From the NCBI GenBank assembly GCA_947568835.1, contig OX387603.1, positions 11,144,151 through 11,208,150 of the forward strand: a stretch of DNA of 64,000 nt, given 5' to 3'. The position numbers were made by a program, and so were the translations under genes. Origin of the DNA: Protonemura montana (taxonomy: Eukaryota; Arthropoda; Insecta; Plecoptera; Nemouridae). Numbering within the stretch: position 1 is the stretch's first letter; every line of letters begins with the position of its first letter. This document shows positions 48,109 to 59,890 of the stretch, piece by piece. Under the pieces are notes generated by a model. The model had not been told where the DNA came from. It saw nothing but the letters and a program-made list of their open reading frames with translations, and made no database searches.

Positions 48109-51100
48109 TCATTGTTGCTTGCAAGAAGAGTCTCGTGACTTGACTTTCTTGATCGTCTTCTCCTCAGAAGTTCGTCTTTGCCCCTGAACGGGCATGTACG
48201 GTGGTGCAGCTTCCTCCGACTCTGAAGGAAAAATGTTACTTTAGACATAGTTGTGAAATGAGCCAAAATATGAGTTTTACCACCACATAAAAACATCACA
48301 ATGGACTAACAAACCCAATTAATTGATGCTGAATGTAGTTTTTGACAACCTAATAAAATAGTAATTCTTACGAACCTGGTGACGAGACGGGGCTCTCGAC
48401 TCTTCGCCTCGGGTAAGTAGGATCTATCGCGATGGCGATGTTACTACTTGGGGAGTCTAAAGTCTCGATACAGTCAAGGTCGGCTAGCTGAGCCCGTCTG
48501 CAAAGAAATATGATGTTGATTGGGGCAAACCATTCATGGGTTCACAACATATTACTTTTAATATTCAAATGATACAGTGCACCAGAATACTTGAATTAAG
48601 ATATGCTGGAGATGGATGCTATTGCAAAATTTTCTATTAAAATGACAGTCGCATAAATGGCATTAATTTGGGGTATTTGGCTTGAGCACCACAAGTTCAC
48701 AAGCTGAATTATTTTGTCAAAAAAGGTACTCAATCAGGGCTAAGGCTCAAAAAAAAAACTGCCTTAATTACATTAAAATTGTAACTATTTACTCACTTCT
48801 TTTAAGCAGTCCCCACCAATGAAAATTTGTTACGTGTTTATAACTCTATATCAATTTTACTTCAAAGGAATGTTGTTCAGCGATTGGGACCCACCTCAGA
48901 TCGAGATCCGTTGGCCTAATCGCTGGCTCCTGCTCTGTGGTAAGCTGCTCTTCCTGCTGTCTGATTAGCTCCTCCTCCTGCTGTTTGCGAAGCTGTGCCT
49001 TCTGCCGCGAGCGTTCACGTGCCCTTTTAGCTTTGGCTCGCTCCTAATAACAAAGTCGTAGTGTTAAAATGATGAGTGTAGTTTGTCATGGGTGTTTCAG
49101 CAGCAGTTGGTAAACTCTACTAAGTGTTTCTATTAGTGCCAAAAGAAACTATCTTATTATTAGATTAGAATAACACATGAAGGCAAATGTAATCTTACAA
49201 TCTTACATTACTACGAAAGCATTTAAGTATTATGAGTAATATTATGAGTATTATTAACAGTAAATCAGACAACATAGAAGGCATTGCAGTTTGGGGCTAA
49301 AGTGCATTAATGGCGACTGACCCTGTCTTGCAGCATTCGGGCAAGCTCCTTATCTTGGGCCTCGATGGCCATCAGCCGGTCAGCATCTTGCCGGGCCAGC
49401 TCCGGGTCCACCCCATCCTGTGCTTGCAGCCGCCTAGCAAACTCCTGCAACACACATTTTTTTAATTCTTGCTCATGAACACATTAACTGTAGGGTCTAT
49501 ATATCAGTAAAGTAGGTACTGATATAGGAATCCATTTACCTACAGGTTCCTAGGTACAGGAACCGCCAGTGATTTTTAAGTCGCTGAAGCATTTAATGTT
49601 TTTCAGTTAAGAGAAAACCACAACCGGGATAACCTGAAGAGAGGTAGGATGAAACAGAGACCCATTAGCAACCATGTAAGCAAAATGATAAGGTAGACTT
49701 TTTTTTATGACATGAGTCTAAAAACCATCATAAAGCTTAATCTTTGCTTTGCTCAAACCTATTGAAGTGATCATGTATGGTCGTCTGTGGCAGACCAATT
49801 AACGTGGTGTCAGTTTCACACATGACTTTTGTTTATTTGTAGCTGTTGCCGCCAAACGATTGTCTGTTTATTTCACCGCCAGTGGCTGGCTAAACCGTGA
49901 TCGACGAGTGTCACTCTAGTCATGGCACAAACATGAGCATGTCCCAAAGAGTCACCCGCCAACCACAAAACAGCTCATAGCCCGCAAACGTTGACCTTTG
50001 CTAATTTCACTTATCTGATGCTAGTTGAGTTGACTTGCTGTACTCACAGTCAAAGCATAGATGATTTTATTACCCCCGTCATGAGTGAGTCTGTCCCTGA
50101 GCAGTGATTTATTGGCATGTATTGATTGAGTTGTTATATAATATATACATAAGATAATAATATACACTAAATATAATATATAATAATATAATATGGCAGC
50201 ACGTTAGCCTTGTCACTATTATTTTCATTAATTATTGCCAGGTTGATAGTTGCAAGTATGCTACATAATGATGATAAGAAGTACACCTTCAGATAATATA
50301 ATATATTATATATTCTTGCGCAAATGAAAGGAAACAAAATTCTGCCAGGCTAGTAAATATAGCATATTAATACTACATATTACTGGACATGACTGACATA
50401 TTACATATTACATATTACTGACATATTACTAAATTACTTGCCTAGAGCAGCAGAAAATGCAACAGAGAGAATGAATTCAAGTTAAGAACTAGTAAAAAAC
50501 ATTTGTGTCCCTCTCAAAAACAAACCATTGGCATTGCCCTAAGAAACAGCAAACATGAAGCTTTATCTTCTAAATTAATTTCCTTCAGCATCATGCCATT
50601 ACATGATAAAATGTGTAAAAATTAAAACTAAAAACATCTTCCTTCCTTCCCCTTCCACTCACCGCGTCCTGTTCCTCCTGCCGCCTGCGCGCTTCTATCT
50701 CCTGACGTGCACCATCCTCTAGACTCAGTGCTCGCACCTGCTGTGCTAATATCAGTGCAGCGTCTGCCCGGCGGTTGGCTGCCTCGTCGCCGTCTTCTTC
50801 AGCCGTCTCTACTTCCCAAGCTGCCTCGGTTGTAGGCAGACCCACACGATTCATCTCAATACGCTCGCGCTCTCGCTCCTAGGCACAAGGACAGGTGGCA
50901 GTTAAGTGTGGTGTTTGGATAAGCTTTTAGAGTTGCTTGCAATTTTTTTCCATGTAACTTGTCAGAGAGTAACTTGTCTGCATTTTTTCCCGACGATTTC
51001 GGGCATTTCATCTCTATTAACTACTATGGTTTGTAAGTAAACATATTTGTTTGTATTAATGTATTAAGTCATGCTTTGAATGCTAGCAAGTTACTTTAAT

Positions 51101-53631
51101 ATAAAGAAGGACACTCTTGAAAAATGGTAGGAAACTGGAAAAAAAGTTTAGCTCTTGACATTATGAGCTGTGATTGATCTCTAGATAAATTGTTCCTAAT
51201 GTCCTCAATTTGGTTTTGAACAGGGACTAGAATCGGAATTAATCGATTTTCTTTTGAAATCAGAATCGGAATTTGTATTTCCTGGTAAATGGAATTGGAA
51301 TCAGAATCGAAATTTTTACTTTTAGTCAATTGGAATCAGGATTGGAATTTTTTATTTTATCGAAAAAATTCTACTCAAAATTAACACTTTGTCTATGTGG
51401 TCTGTGGGCTGAACTAGCTGAGAATAAAACAGGTAGGTTGGTCGGTAAAAATGTAACTTGGTTTTATCATGGCTATTAGTAGTATTTTTGTTTCTAGTGC
51501 GAATTCCATTCTTTGCAGCCCATGGGTACTTTCGATGGTTTGATTTTCAGTGGAAAGTCGTGTAAGAAGGCTGTGGACTTACCGAAGTGATGACACTATA
51601 GTTTTATTCTTGTAGGCGGCTTTTTGACTATTTGCATTTCTAACTAGTTCAGTTCGACTATTTGTCGCTAGAGACGCTAGCGTCGCAACTCGCAATACAC
51701 ATTTTTATAATTTGTATTTTGATAGAGACTGAACAGAACAATTAAAATCAAAATCAACATTTTTATTGCGCGTTTTCTGGAATTGGAAGTTTTCTTATGA
51801 GCTTTTCGGAATCGAAATTTTTATTATTTTGTGTGAGGAATCGGAATCAGAATTTGTATTATTTTCCAGGTGGAATCAGAATTTATATTTTGTGTAACAT
51901 GGAATCGGAATTGAAAAACATAAAAATTCCAGTCCCTGGTTCTGAAGAAAGTAAGCAGGGTCACTGATCGATTGTCAAGTAAGTGGTGGCTGTGCTGGCT
52001 GTAAGTAATTGGTTAATGTAGTTAATTTACCCATTTTCACAACTTTTCTTTTCTAATTAGCTTATGCTTGCTTAATATTCTGAGCATTCCAAATATTTGA
52101 TGAGGAGATTAAAAAGAAATACAAGACAGATTTCATGCCTGGAATACCAAGATGAGAGAGCCTTACCTGCAACCTTCGAGCCACCTCCTTATCCCGGGCC
52201 TCACGTTCCTCCCTTCGCCGTCTCTCATTGTCCTCAAGGTTTCGGGCAAGCTGAGCATCCTGTAATTCTTGAGCGCGAGCCTGTGCACGATGCAGTGAGG
52301 CCGCGGCCTCCGCCTCTCTGCGCTGCTCATCTCGCGCTCGAGGGATGTCTTGGCGCACCATTTGCGTGCGCCAAACATTGCCTGCATGGTGCTGAGCAAC
52401 TGGAAGAAATGCAGTCAATGTTGAAAAATCATTGCACTGTAGTTTTCAGGAAATTATAGCTTGAATCTGGCTTCTTAAGAATGGTGACTGCTGATCTAAT
52501 GTGAGTTATAATGATTAGAACAAGCTTTCATGGCCTAGTTTTGATCAATCCTCAGCCCAAACATGTTGGCATCCTTGGCTATTTTCAAGCGTAGGAATAT
52601 TTTGGCATTAGAGAATCCATTTGGCATTTGGTCCCAATCAAAGACCATAGATAGGGTCCCAATGGTATTTGGACCCTGGGTTATTTCCTGCACAACTTTA
52701 TTTCTTTATAATAAATTAGAAAAAATTCAGAAAATTGTAAATGATATATTTATATATATTGTTACCGGATGGAATTTAACTTAACCCTGATTCTTTGCTT
52801 TGCAAAAAAAAAGTATTTTGAAAATGTAAATTGCTTTTTATATTTTTTATGACAAGTAAAAAAATGTTATTATTCACCTTTCAACACTACTAACGATTTG
52901 GTGCTCTTTCTTTGATCCATCAGTGATGAGAGAGGATTGCTAACACAAAAGACAGCAAGCCAGGAGCAGTATCAATAACACAATCACAATAAAAACTAGT
53001 GAAACGTCTCTACTTGTAGCAGGGAGATGCGATTCAAACGAGGTCAACTTGAGGAAGCTGCGCGCCTAAAAAACGCGCATCACGTGTTGAATTTTGCCGT
53101 GACACTTATCAACACTGTGCCATGACAGTTGTCATTCATCGAAGAAATAATCGCCATGCACTGCTAAACACAACTCTCTACTAGATGGCTCGCGTCTAAC
53201 GAGACTAATTGAGGTCAAGCCACTAGTGCAACTCGACAAACTCCGAACGCCCCCATGAGAAATTAACGAACACAAAGGGTGCCATGCACGCAATTGCACG
53301 CAACAGGTGATAGAAATTGAGCAGACAGGTACTTACTCTCTTCGGTCTGTAGTTTGTGCGCCAGAGCACCGTCCTCTTTTACAAGCCACTCGCGACAGAC
53401 TGCAGACAAACACGACACTTTCATGTACACACAAGGCAACGAAAATCCAATGGCAAAGCACACAAAAAACGAGAAACCAGGTGCCACTGCGAGCAGTTCA
53501 GAGTCAGAGCAGGAGCAAAGGTGGGTACCCACTTCGCGGACACAGCAACGCACGAGATGTCACTTACCCTCAGTGACTCGACCCTGCTTTGGTAGAGTGT
53601 TGGTCGTGGTCCCTTCCTCCGTCTCGGACAT
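48109..53631 (-). CDS. CCDC50: Coiled-coil domain-containing protein 50 (ubiquitin-binding adaptor)
   Basis: Eight exons on the minus strand: 53631-53568, 53399-53337, 52399-52167, 50878-50663, 49444-49322, 49043-48895, 48497-48376, 48221-48109; 360 residues (human short form about 306). Vertebrate CCDC50 (Ymer) binds K63-linked polyubiquitin and damps NF-kB and innate signalling. Identity rests on TEVCREWLVKEDGALAHKLQ (human [20 protein letters not shown]), the repeated (D/E)x(E/D)xAR-x-LQ motifs of the coiled coil (DKEVARRLQ, EFARRLQAQ, DKELARMLQ), the basic KAKRARERSRQKAQ segment, and the C-terminal PPYMPVQGQRR. The middle is a long Arg/Glu-rich helix. Introns are GT-AG; a hAT-type MITE sits in intron 3 and an AT-rich low-complexity block in intron 4. 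It is convergent with the esterase-like gene and downstream of GOLIM4 on the same strand. Confidence 0.93.
50130..50440. repeat. AT-rich low-complexity block in CCDC50 intron 4
   Basis: Runs of ataatata-type sequence and several imperfect copies of acatattac(t) near 50370-50432. No element ends identified. Confidence 0.7.
51213..51946. mobile_element. hAT-type MITE in CCDC50 intron 3, with 8-bp target duplication
   Basis: A 718-bp element (51221-51938) has terminal inverted repeats CAGGGACTAGAAT and, on the other end, CAGGGACTGGAAT. It is flanked by 8-bp direct repeats gttttgaa (51213-51220) and gttctgaa (51939-51946), differing at one base. CAGGG ends and 8-bp duplications are typical of hAT. 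Inside are many imperfect ggaatc(a/g)gaatt units near both ends and a central non-repetitive part without transposase. Confidence 0.8.
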
Positions 53632-54405
53632 TGTGGTCGAAGACCTCCTCAAGATGAGGGTGTCAGGATGTCGACGTCGATAGCTTTCAGGACGCTAAAT
53701 GTAAACAACACGGCACCGCGTCACTCAGGCATCTGGCTCTTTGTGTCATCTGGCAGCCGTCCTTCCGGCGTTGTTGCCAGTTCGACTTCTCTGGAAAGAG
53801 CGAGTCCAAGGACGGAGGTCGCGAGTCTTTGGTCGCGGGTTTAAGCGTTATTTTAAGTAAACTGGCCACGAATCAAGCGGATGCCGTCTTCCTGATGTCG
53901 TGACTAGAAATGACATGTTGGTTTGCCAACATACCAAAACCACAAAGGACTTGAAAGATTTTATCTCTTCTAAACTTTCGAATTGCTCTCGAACAATTCT
54001 CGGCAAACAAGATAGGCAGACCACAGTACATTGAACTTGCCATTTCACAGTGGTGGGCAAAGACGTGGTGGGTTTACATTTAACATTCTAGTATTTTGCA
54101 GATCGTCCTTAGGCTTCATAGTTTCAGTCTGGTTACATGCAGTCAACGTGTAACCAGCTTTGCTTCTTCATATGAAAATATTGTACATTTATGTCCCAAA
54201 CCTGCTAGCAAAGAAACTAATGTGTTTTGCATTCTAATGGTGTTTCAAGTAACATACCACAGTTTTTCTTAGAAATCCAAATTCATTAAAATTGTTATAA
54301 AATAATAAAATTACAAAACAGCCTGGAAAACCCTCCAGAACAAAACACCACACTATTTATAGAACCAGATCTTGAAGAAAATCACAACGCAGAGCTCTCT
54401 GTCTT
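53632..54405. other. Promoter region of CCDC50 / 3' region of GOLIM4
   Basis: 774 bases between the CCDC50 start and the GOLIM4 stop on the minus strand. No open frame or repeat of note. No canonical minus-strand AATAAA was seen near the GOLIM4 stop. Confidence 0.4.
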
Positions 54406-57400
54406 TCACTTGGGGTTAACCATCACCCCATCTCTTTTCTCTTCCTTTTTCTTGTTGTTGTCATTGCCATAGTCAATTTGGTCAACGTCATCGTCCTCTG
54501 AAACAATCAAAACTCATTAGTTCATATTATAGACATGGCCAAGTCCTAAGTTGACAAATTTTAGGGACGGCAAAGATTAGAATGATGAGAGATGAGAAGC
54601 AAAGATGAGAAGAATGAAAGAAAAGAAAGTCCCTTGTAAGTTTCAAGTGTATTTAAGTAGCAGCAAAATGTTTAGAATTTCGAATTAATTGGAATTAATT
54701 GGAATTGGATCTGAGTTAACTAAATCTGTGTAGAATGGATCCAAGTTAATTAATAATTGGGTCTGAGTTTGGTCAACGGTATCTGAAATCAGTACATGCA
54801 ACCTGTCATTCAGGATCATCATGTGTGTTGCACTAAAAAAGTTAGCTTTCTGCAAAAAAATCAAATGACAGAGGCATTGTAAACCATCTAGTACAGCCAA
54901 TGATTGGACCCCTCCCCCCACCCCTGAATAAAAACATTCAATTGGAACTACAATAACTACAACAAACCTACCCACTTATTGCAAGTTACAACTATCATAG
55001 GCTTGGCAGTACATTGTAGACAGCCACTTATGCAAGAAAAAGAGTATATAGCCTCAAATCCATACAAATCTAGCATCTATTAGTTCTGCAGTGTATTACA
55101 GTACAGGAAACAAATGTAAATTACAAGTCTGGCAACTAGTAAGCATCTAAGTATCAGTCCTGTCTTTATTATTTAGACCTTCAATGGCTTCACACAAAAA
55201 ATGTAGACTGATCTAGAAGACTTTATGTGTCATGGACAGCAAAAAATGCTTGAAGTATCATGGCAAGGGTTAGAAGCATTCAAAATCCACAAAAGGTTCA
55301 AATACTGCCAGTGGAAAGTGGGATAACTAGCTTGCAAGTAATGTTCACATGGCTAGAAGCTCAATGGATTTAGAATGCATTTCTTCACTCTCTACTCCCT
55401 CTATTTTTTTTACCTAACTAGATTTTCAACTAGCCTATTTGTTCAGTTTGTAACCAACTGGACGCACCTTCTTCCTCGTTTTCTTCTAGCTGCAAGTCGT
55501 TACGCTGCCCATCTTTTTCGTAGTCCCCGTTGTATGGATATGCTCCATTTTGATTGGCTGCCGGCCGCCCGTTGGCCAAATCATTGGCTAGAAATGCTGC
55601 ATTGTGGTTGGCTGGCCGTGCCACATTTTGCCTCTGATTGGCTGCGTTGAGATGTTGTAGGTGGATCAGGTTGTCATGTTGACCAGCCTGATCGGGATCA
55701 TGCTGTGGAATTGTTGAATGGAATCAATGTCAGATCTTATCAGATGCATTTAATATTTAGCTCACTGCAAAGGAGGCATGGTTTTTGCCATTAGATTCAG
55801 ATGGGATACCGAAGTGAGGTACATTCGAAAACGTATAGACCTGCGAAATCCGATTGAAATTGCAAACGCTTGCAATGCGTGGGGTATTATATTATTAGGA
55901 ACACTAGTAATTAGGACACTATACCTGTTACAGTGAGGTATTAAAACTTTTGCTGATAATTATGTATAATGGTACTTGAACCAGATTGCTGTTTAACTAG
56001 AGAAACAGCGATAATGTTAAAAATAAAAATACATTTTGTAAGGTCTCACTACTTGGAGAAAATGTTTATTTCATTTAGTTCTGGATCAGATTTTTTTTTA
56101 ATTTCTTCAATTTAAGGTGACCAACAGAGTTTTGCAAATGTTTTTGAAGTTAATTCATCCTTGGCAGCAGCTTAACTTCACAAATTGTTGCAAACATAAA
56201 CTGTTACAACTTAGAAAAATATATGTCTGAGTGTGTGTGTTTTTTTCATTGTGGTACCTGGTTTCGTTGAAGGTGAATTGGCTGCTGGTTATTCAACTGG
56301 TTGAACAACTGTTGTTGGCCGAAATTATTTGCTGGCTTTTGGTTATGTCCAAATTGATTTCCTTGCAAGTCGTTGTGACGAAACTGGTTCACCGGTATTT
56401 GGTTTCGAGCAAACTGGTGAATCGGCAAATGGTTTCTATCTACCTGATTCACTGGTATTTGGTTTTGGTTGAACTGGTTCACCGGAAAATGATTTCGGTC
56501 TATCTGATTCACAGGAAAGTGGTTGCCAGCAAACTGATTCAACGGTTGATTCTGGTACTGGTTCATTGGCAGTGGATTGCGTTCAAATTGTTTTGCTGGA
56601 AGCAGGTTATGCTGGAATTGTTTCTCTGGGATCTGGTTGTCTTCAAAGTGGTGTCCTGGTTGAACCTTGTGCCATCCCCAAGGGCTATCTAGTTGATTCA
56701 CTTCCCGAACCTCCTTCAAAGTAAAAAGAGAGACATTACTTACTTATAATGGGACGACTCTATAAAAGAGAATTAAGATCATTGAAGATAAAGCCTACAC
56801 TCTGGTCTCCATTAAAATTTCCCTGTTTGTTGAATAGATATCCCCATAAATGTTCTTTTATAACTGGCCATAAATTATTAAAAAATACCCTTGCCAAAAT
56901 GCCAAGACACTCCAATAGTTCCCTAGTTCAACTGTAGGACCTGTATTGACTATCCAATGCAGTAAAATTCTACCTCAACTGGAAAGTCTTGTCCCCTGAT
57001 CTTACCTTGCGTGTTTCATCTGCAAAGCCCTCGGGGGCAGGTACGACCCCGTCAGGTAACCGCAGGGCCTGTTTTTGCGGGGGCGGTACTGGGAGAGCTG
57101 CCCCCCGCTCCTCTGGGCTTAACGCATCCGGGTTGATCTGGGGTGTTGTGGACTTGATGTGCACTGCCAGCTGCGGAATAGAAGGTCTTTATTGATGCCT
57201 ATAGCTCGTTGCTGTCCCGATGAGATCAGAAACAAAGGACTGCACCTTGTCGGGGTCGTCAATATCTGGTAATAATGGTAGGCGACCGGACTCTGTCGTC
57301 TTGGAAGAAACAAGGACTGGCTTCTCTAGTCTGCCTCCCGAGTCAGGTTTCAACGGCTCGTGGCGTTGGCAAGCTTTTAACTTTTCCTGTAAAAGAACGA

Positions 57401-59225
57401 CACTTATGCTGGTCAAATCATCTCCTCTTTTAAAGTATCTCTCTCAAAGGTTTTGGAAATGGCTTCTTAGTGATCTGACTGCAAATTATAACTTAAGACC
57501 TAGGAATATCACAAGCAAGCATTTTGGCTCTGAAACATTTTGCCAATCCATTCAATCTTGTGTAGAAGTTGATTCTCAGCTAACTATTAGGCTTCTTAAG
57601 AAAGTTTAGACAAATTATAGCAAATCTTCATATACCAAGTGTTCAGTGTATTTAGTTGTTGGAATGTTACATGTGATTTTTAGTACATTTTTCGGTATAC
57701 CTTTACGTATACTTTTATGTTTACCTCATAAAGGTACCTTAATGTACGAGTCTGAGATAAATTTGTGTTCAAATTAGCAGCACGGTTAAAGAAAGATTTT
57801 TTTCTGCCATCAACCAGATAAAAAAATCAATTTCTCTTATTTTTTTAATTATAAGTTCGAATAACAGAATGTATGCTTTTTGGTGTGCTCCACCAGTTGC
57901 TGAGAGGTAAGGTTGTGAGTGGCTATGCTTTTTAATTCATATCTAGTAGAAGCTATGCATTCCTCTTTGAAGCTGTACCCATTACAGCATTTACAGGCAA
58001 TTTGAATCTCGTGCCAACTGAGCTTATCTGCACGTAGCTCACCTCTGCCAGCGCCAAATCTCTCTCTAGCTGTTTGTTCTTTTTTTCGAGATGACGACCG
58101 GCATTGGCCAGCGGTGCCTCTTTGGCCACTGAATCCGCGTGCAGTTTTCGCTCCGTCTCCAGCGCAATTTCCAGCTGCATGAAGTTTGTCTGCAAAACAC
58201 ACAGAGTATTATCAGTATTTGACAGCTTCACACATCCAATCATTGGAATTCAAACTATTAAGGTTCAATGGGTTGGCATGCAAAGAGGTCACTTATTTTG
58301 CCAACTGATTTTTTAATTTTCTCTAGCAAATTTTATTATATCTTGACACCATTCCTCTCTTCTTCCCAGGGAATCACCATCATACAGTGTACTTGAAATA
58401 TAATAGTTCAAATGTAGGTAACTTGCCTTTAACTCCTCCAATTGTGTGCCGCGAGCTGCCTGCGCTTGCTCCAATGTTGCCTGTGCATCGCGGGCTCGAC
58501 GACACTCTTCATCAAGGTCCCCATGCTGACTCTATTAAAAAGAATATAGTTATTTTATTATTATGAACACTATAACCGTCTCAAAAATTGATGCCCAAAA
58601 ATTAAAATACCCCGCGCATTGGAAGCGTTTGCAATTAAAACAAGATTTCATCTAAGAATATAGTAATCAAAAAGACTCGATTTTATACTACATTCAACAG
58701 GTTAACTTCACTTTCTGAGCAAGATTAACAATAGAGAGTCAGAGAAGAATGGCATTTAAGTGAGAAGCCTTCAGTAGCCTGCCTTCAGTAGCCTACCTTC
58801 AGAAGTTTGTGTTGTTGCTGTAGTGAAGTATACTTGTTCATAGTTTCCTGCATTTCTTTATCGCCTTGCAATTTCTCAACCGTCGCTTTGGCCTGGAGTT
58901 CATCTCGCGTCTGCCGGTGCTCATTCTTCTCTTGTTGCAGAGACTTTTCCAACCGCAACTTGTATTCGAAGATAACTGAAACCAGCAAAATTACCTTACA
59001 CTGGTTGATTTAAGCCCTGGAACCAATTCTTGACAGATACAGACCTTGCAGTTGAGCACTCAGGGACTCCTGCTGTTGCGAACATTTCCCAGCTGCCCGT
59101 TTGGCATCGTCTAGTTGCATTTGGGCACCATGGTATAAATAGACAGTGAGCCCAACCAAGGACAGCGCACCCAAGTACAAGAACAAGCGGCTTTTAGAGC
59201 CCCGCACCAGCCGCGGTGAATTCAT
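54406..59225 (-). CDS. GOLIM4: Golgi integral membrane protein 4 (GPP130-like)
   Basis: Nine exons on the minus strand: 59225-59045, 58975-58797, 58531-58427, 58189-58043, 57386-57246, 57170-57006, 56713-56258, 55702-55468, 54497-54406; 566 residues (human about 696). GOLIM4 is a type II cis-Golgi protein that cycles through endosomes and helps traffic cargo. Seen: a short basic cytosolic tail, one membrane anchor at about residues 14-31 (FLYLGALSLVGLTVYLY), then the lumenal coiled coil with the family signature QQQESLSAQLQVIFEYKLRL (human QHQESLSAQLQVVYEHRSRL) and RLEKSLQQEKNEH. Exon 7 encodes an Asn/Gln-rich run of decapeptides (consensus FxxNxxPVNQ); the C-terminus is acidic (EENEEEEDDDVDQIDYG). 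Intron 3 uses a GC donor. The start lies 665 bp from the divergent DHHC gene. Confidence 0.92.
56324..56647 (-). repeat. 30-bp coding repeat in GOLIM4 exon 7, eleven units
   Basis: Eleven decapeptide units (one shortened to eight) follow the consensus F-x-x-N-x-x-P-V-N-Q, e.g. FAGNHFPVNQ, FNQNQIPVNQ, FARNQIPVNQ. Outer units are more diverged than inner ones, as expected for unequal exchange in the middle of an array. Confidence 0.9.
58425..58426 (-). other. Non-canonical GC splice donor, GOLIM4 intron 3
   Basis: Exon 3 ends ...TTAAAG followed by GCAAGT on the minus strand. Phase 0 on both sides requires this site, since the nearest GT alternative would break the frame to exon 4. GC-AG introns with a strong AG|GCAAGT context are a known minor class. 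Confidence 0.75.
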
Positions 59226-59890
59226 CCTACCAACTGAAGAAAAATCTCTGAAAGAAGTTGTTTGTAAAAGGTCACTATTGGAATTCGAATTTAAACCAGA
59301 TATACTTACGCAAGTAAAGGACAGGGCATTGAGGCGTTTGACCGGTTCGAATAGAGGTTAGCTACGATTCCATTGACGTGTTATCAAACAAAATACCACA
59401 CGCGATTAATGTCGAGTAGTTCAGGATCCCCGAGGAATCTAGTGAAGGGGAAACTTCAACGTTGTAACAGTAAAGACGGCTTTTTAAAGAGATTCTGTCA
59501 AATGTGGTAATTTAGTAAACGACTTTGTTTTTAGTTAAATGCCTGTTTTTCATGAATGAAGATCGATTTTGACGTTTCAGTCGAGATTCGCGTAACATGT
59601 CATTGTTTCCATTCGATCATATGTTATCGTGCCAACTTCATACCGGGTCGTTTCAACCAATCACACAAGTTCCTTTACTTTGAGGTTTGAGAGTGCACCC
59701 AAATCTACATCGACCTTGACTTGGCAGGCTCTTGTCTACAGATTGTAACCTAGGAATGTCAGCGGTCGTAATGAATTCTTTAATCTTTATTTGTTTTGAT
59801 ACAGTGTAGATTGAAGTACAATAGTGATTTTTGTGGTTAGTGTAGTAATGTAGCTAGTGTTGAGCATTATTTAATGATCAGTAATTCATA
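59226..59890. promoter_or_regulatory. Divergent promoter region of GOLIM4 and the DHHC gene
   Basis: 665 bases separate the two start codons on opposite strands, so both promoters must lie here or in the 5' introns. No TATA box stands out. An open frame of 71 codons inside it has no motif. Confidence 0.5.
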
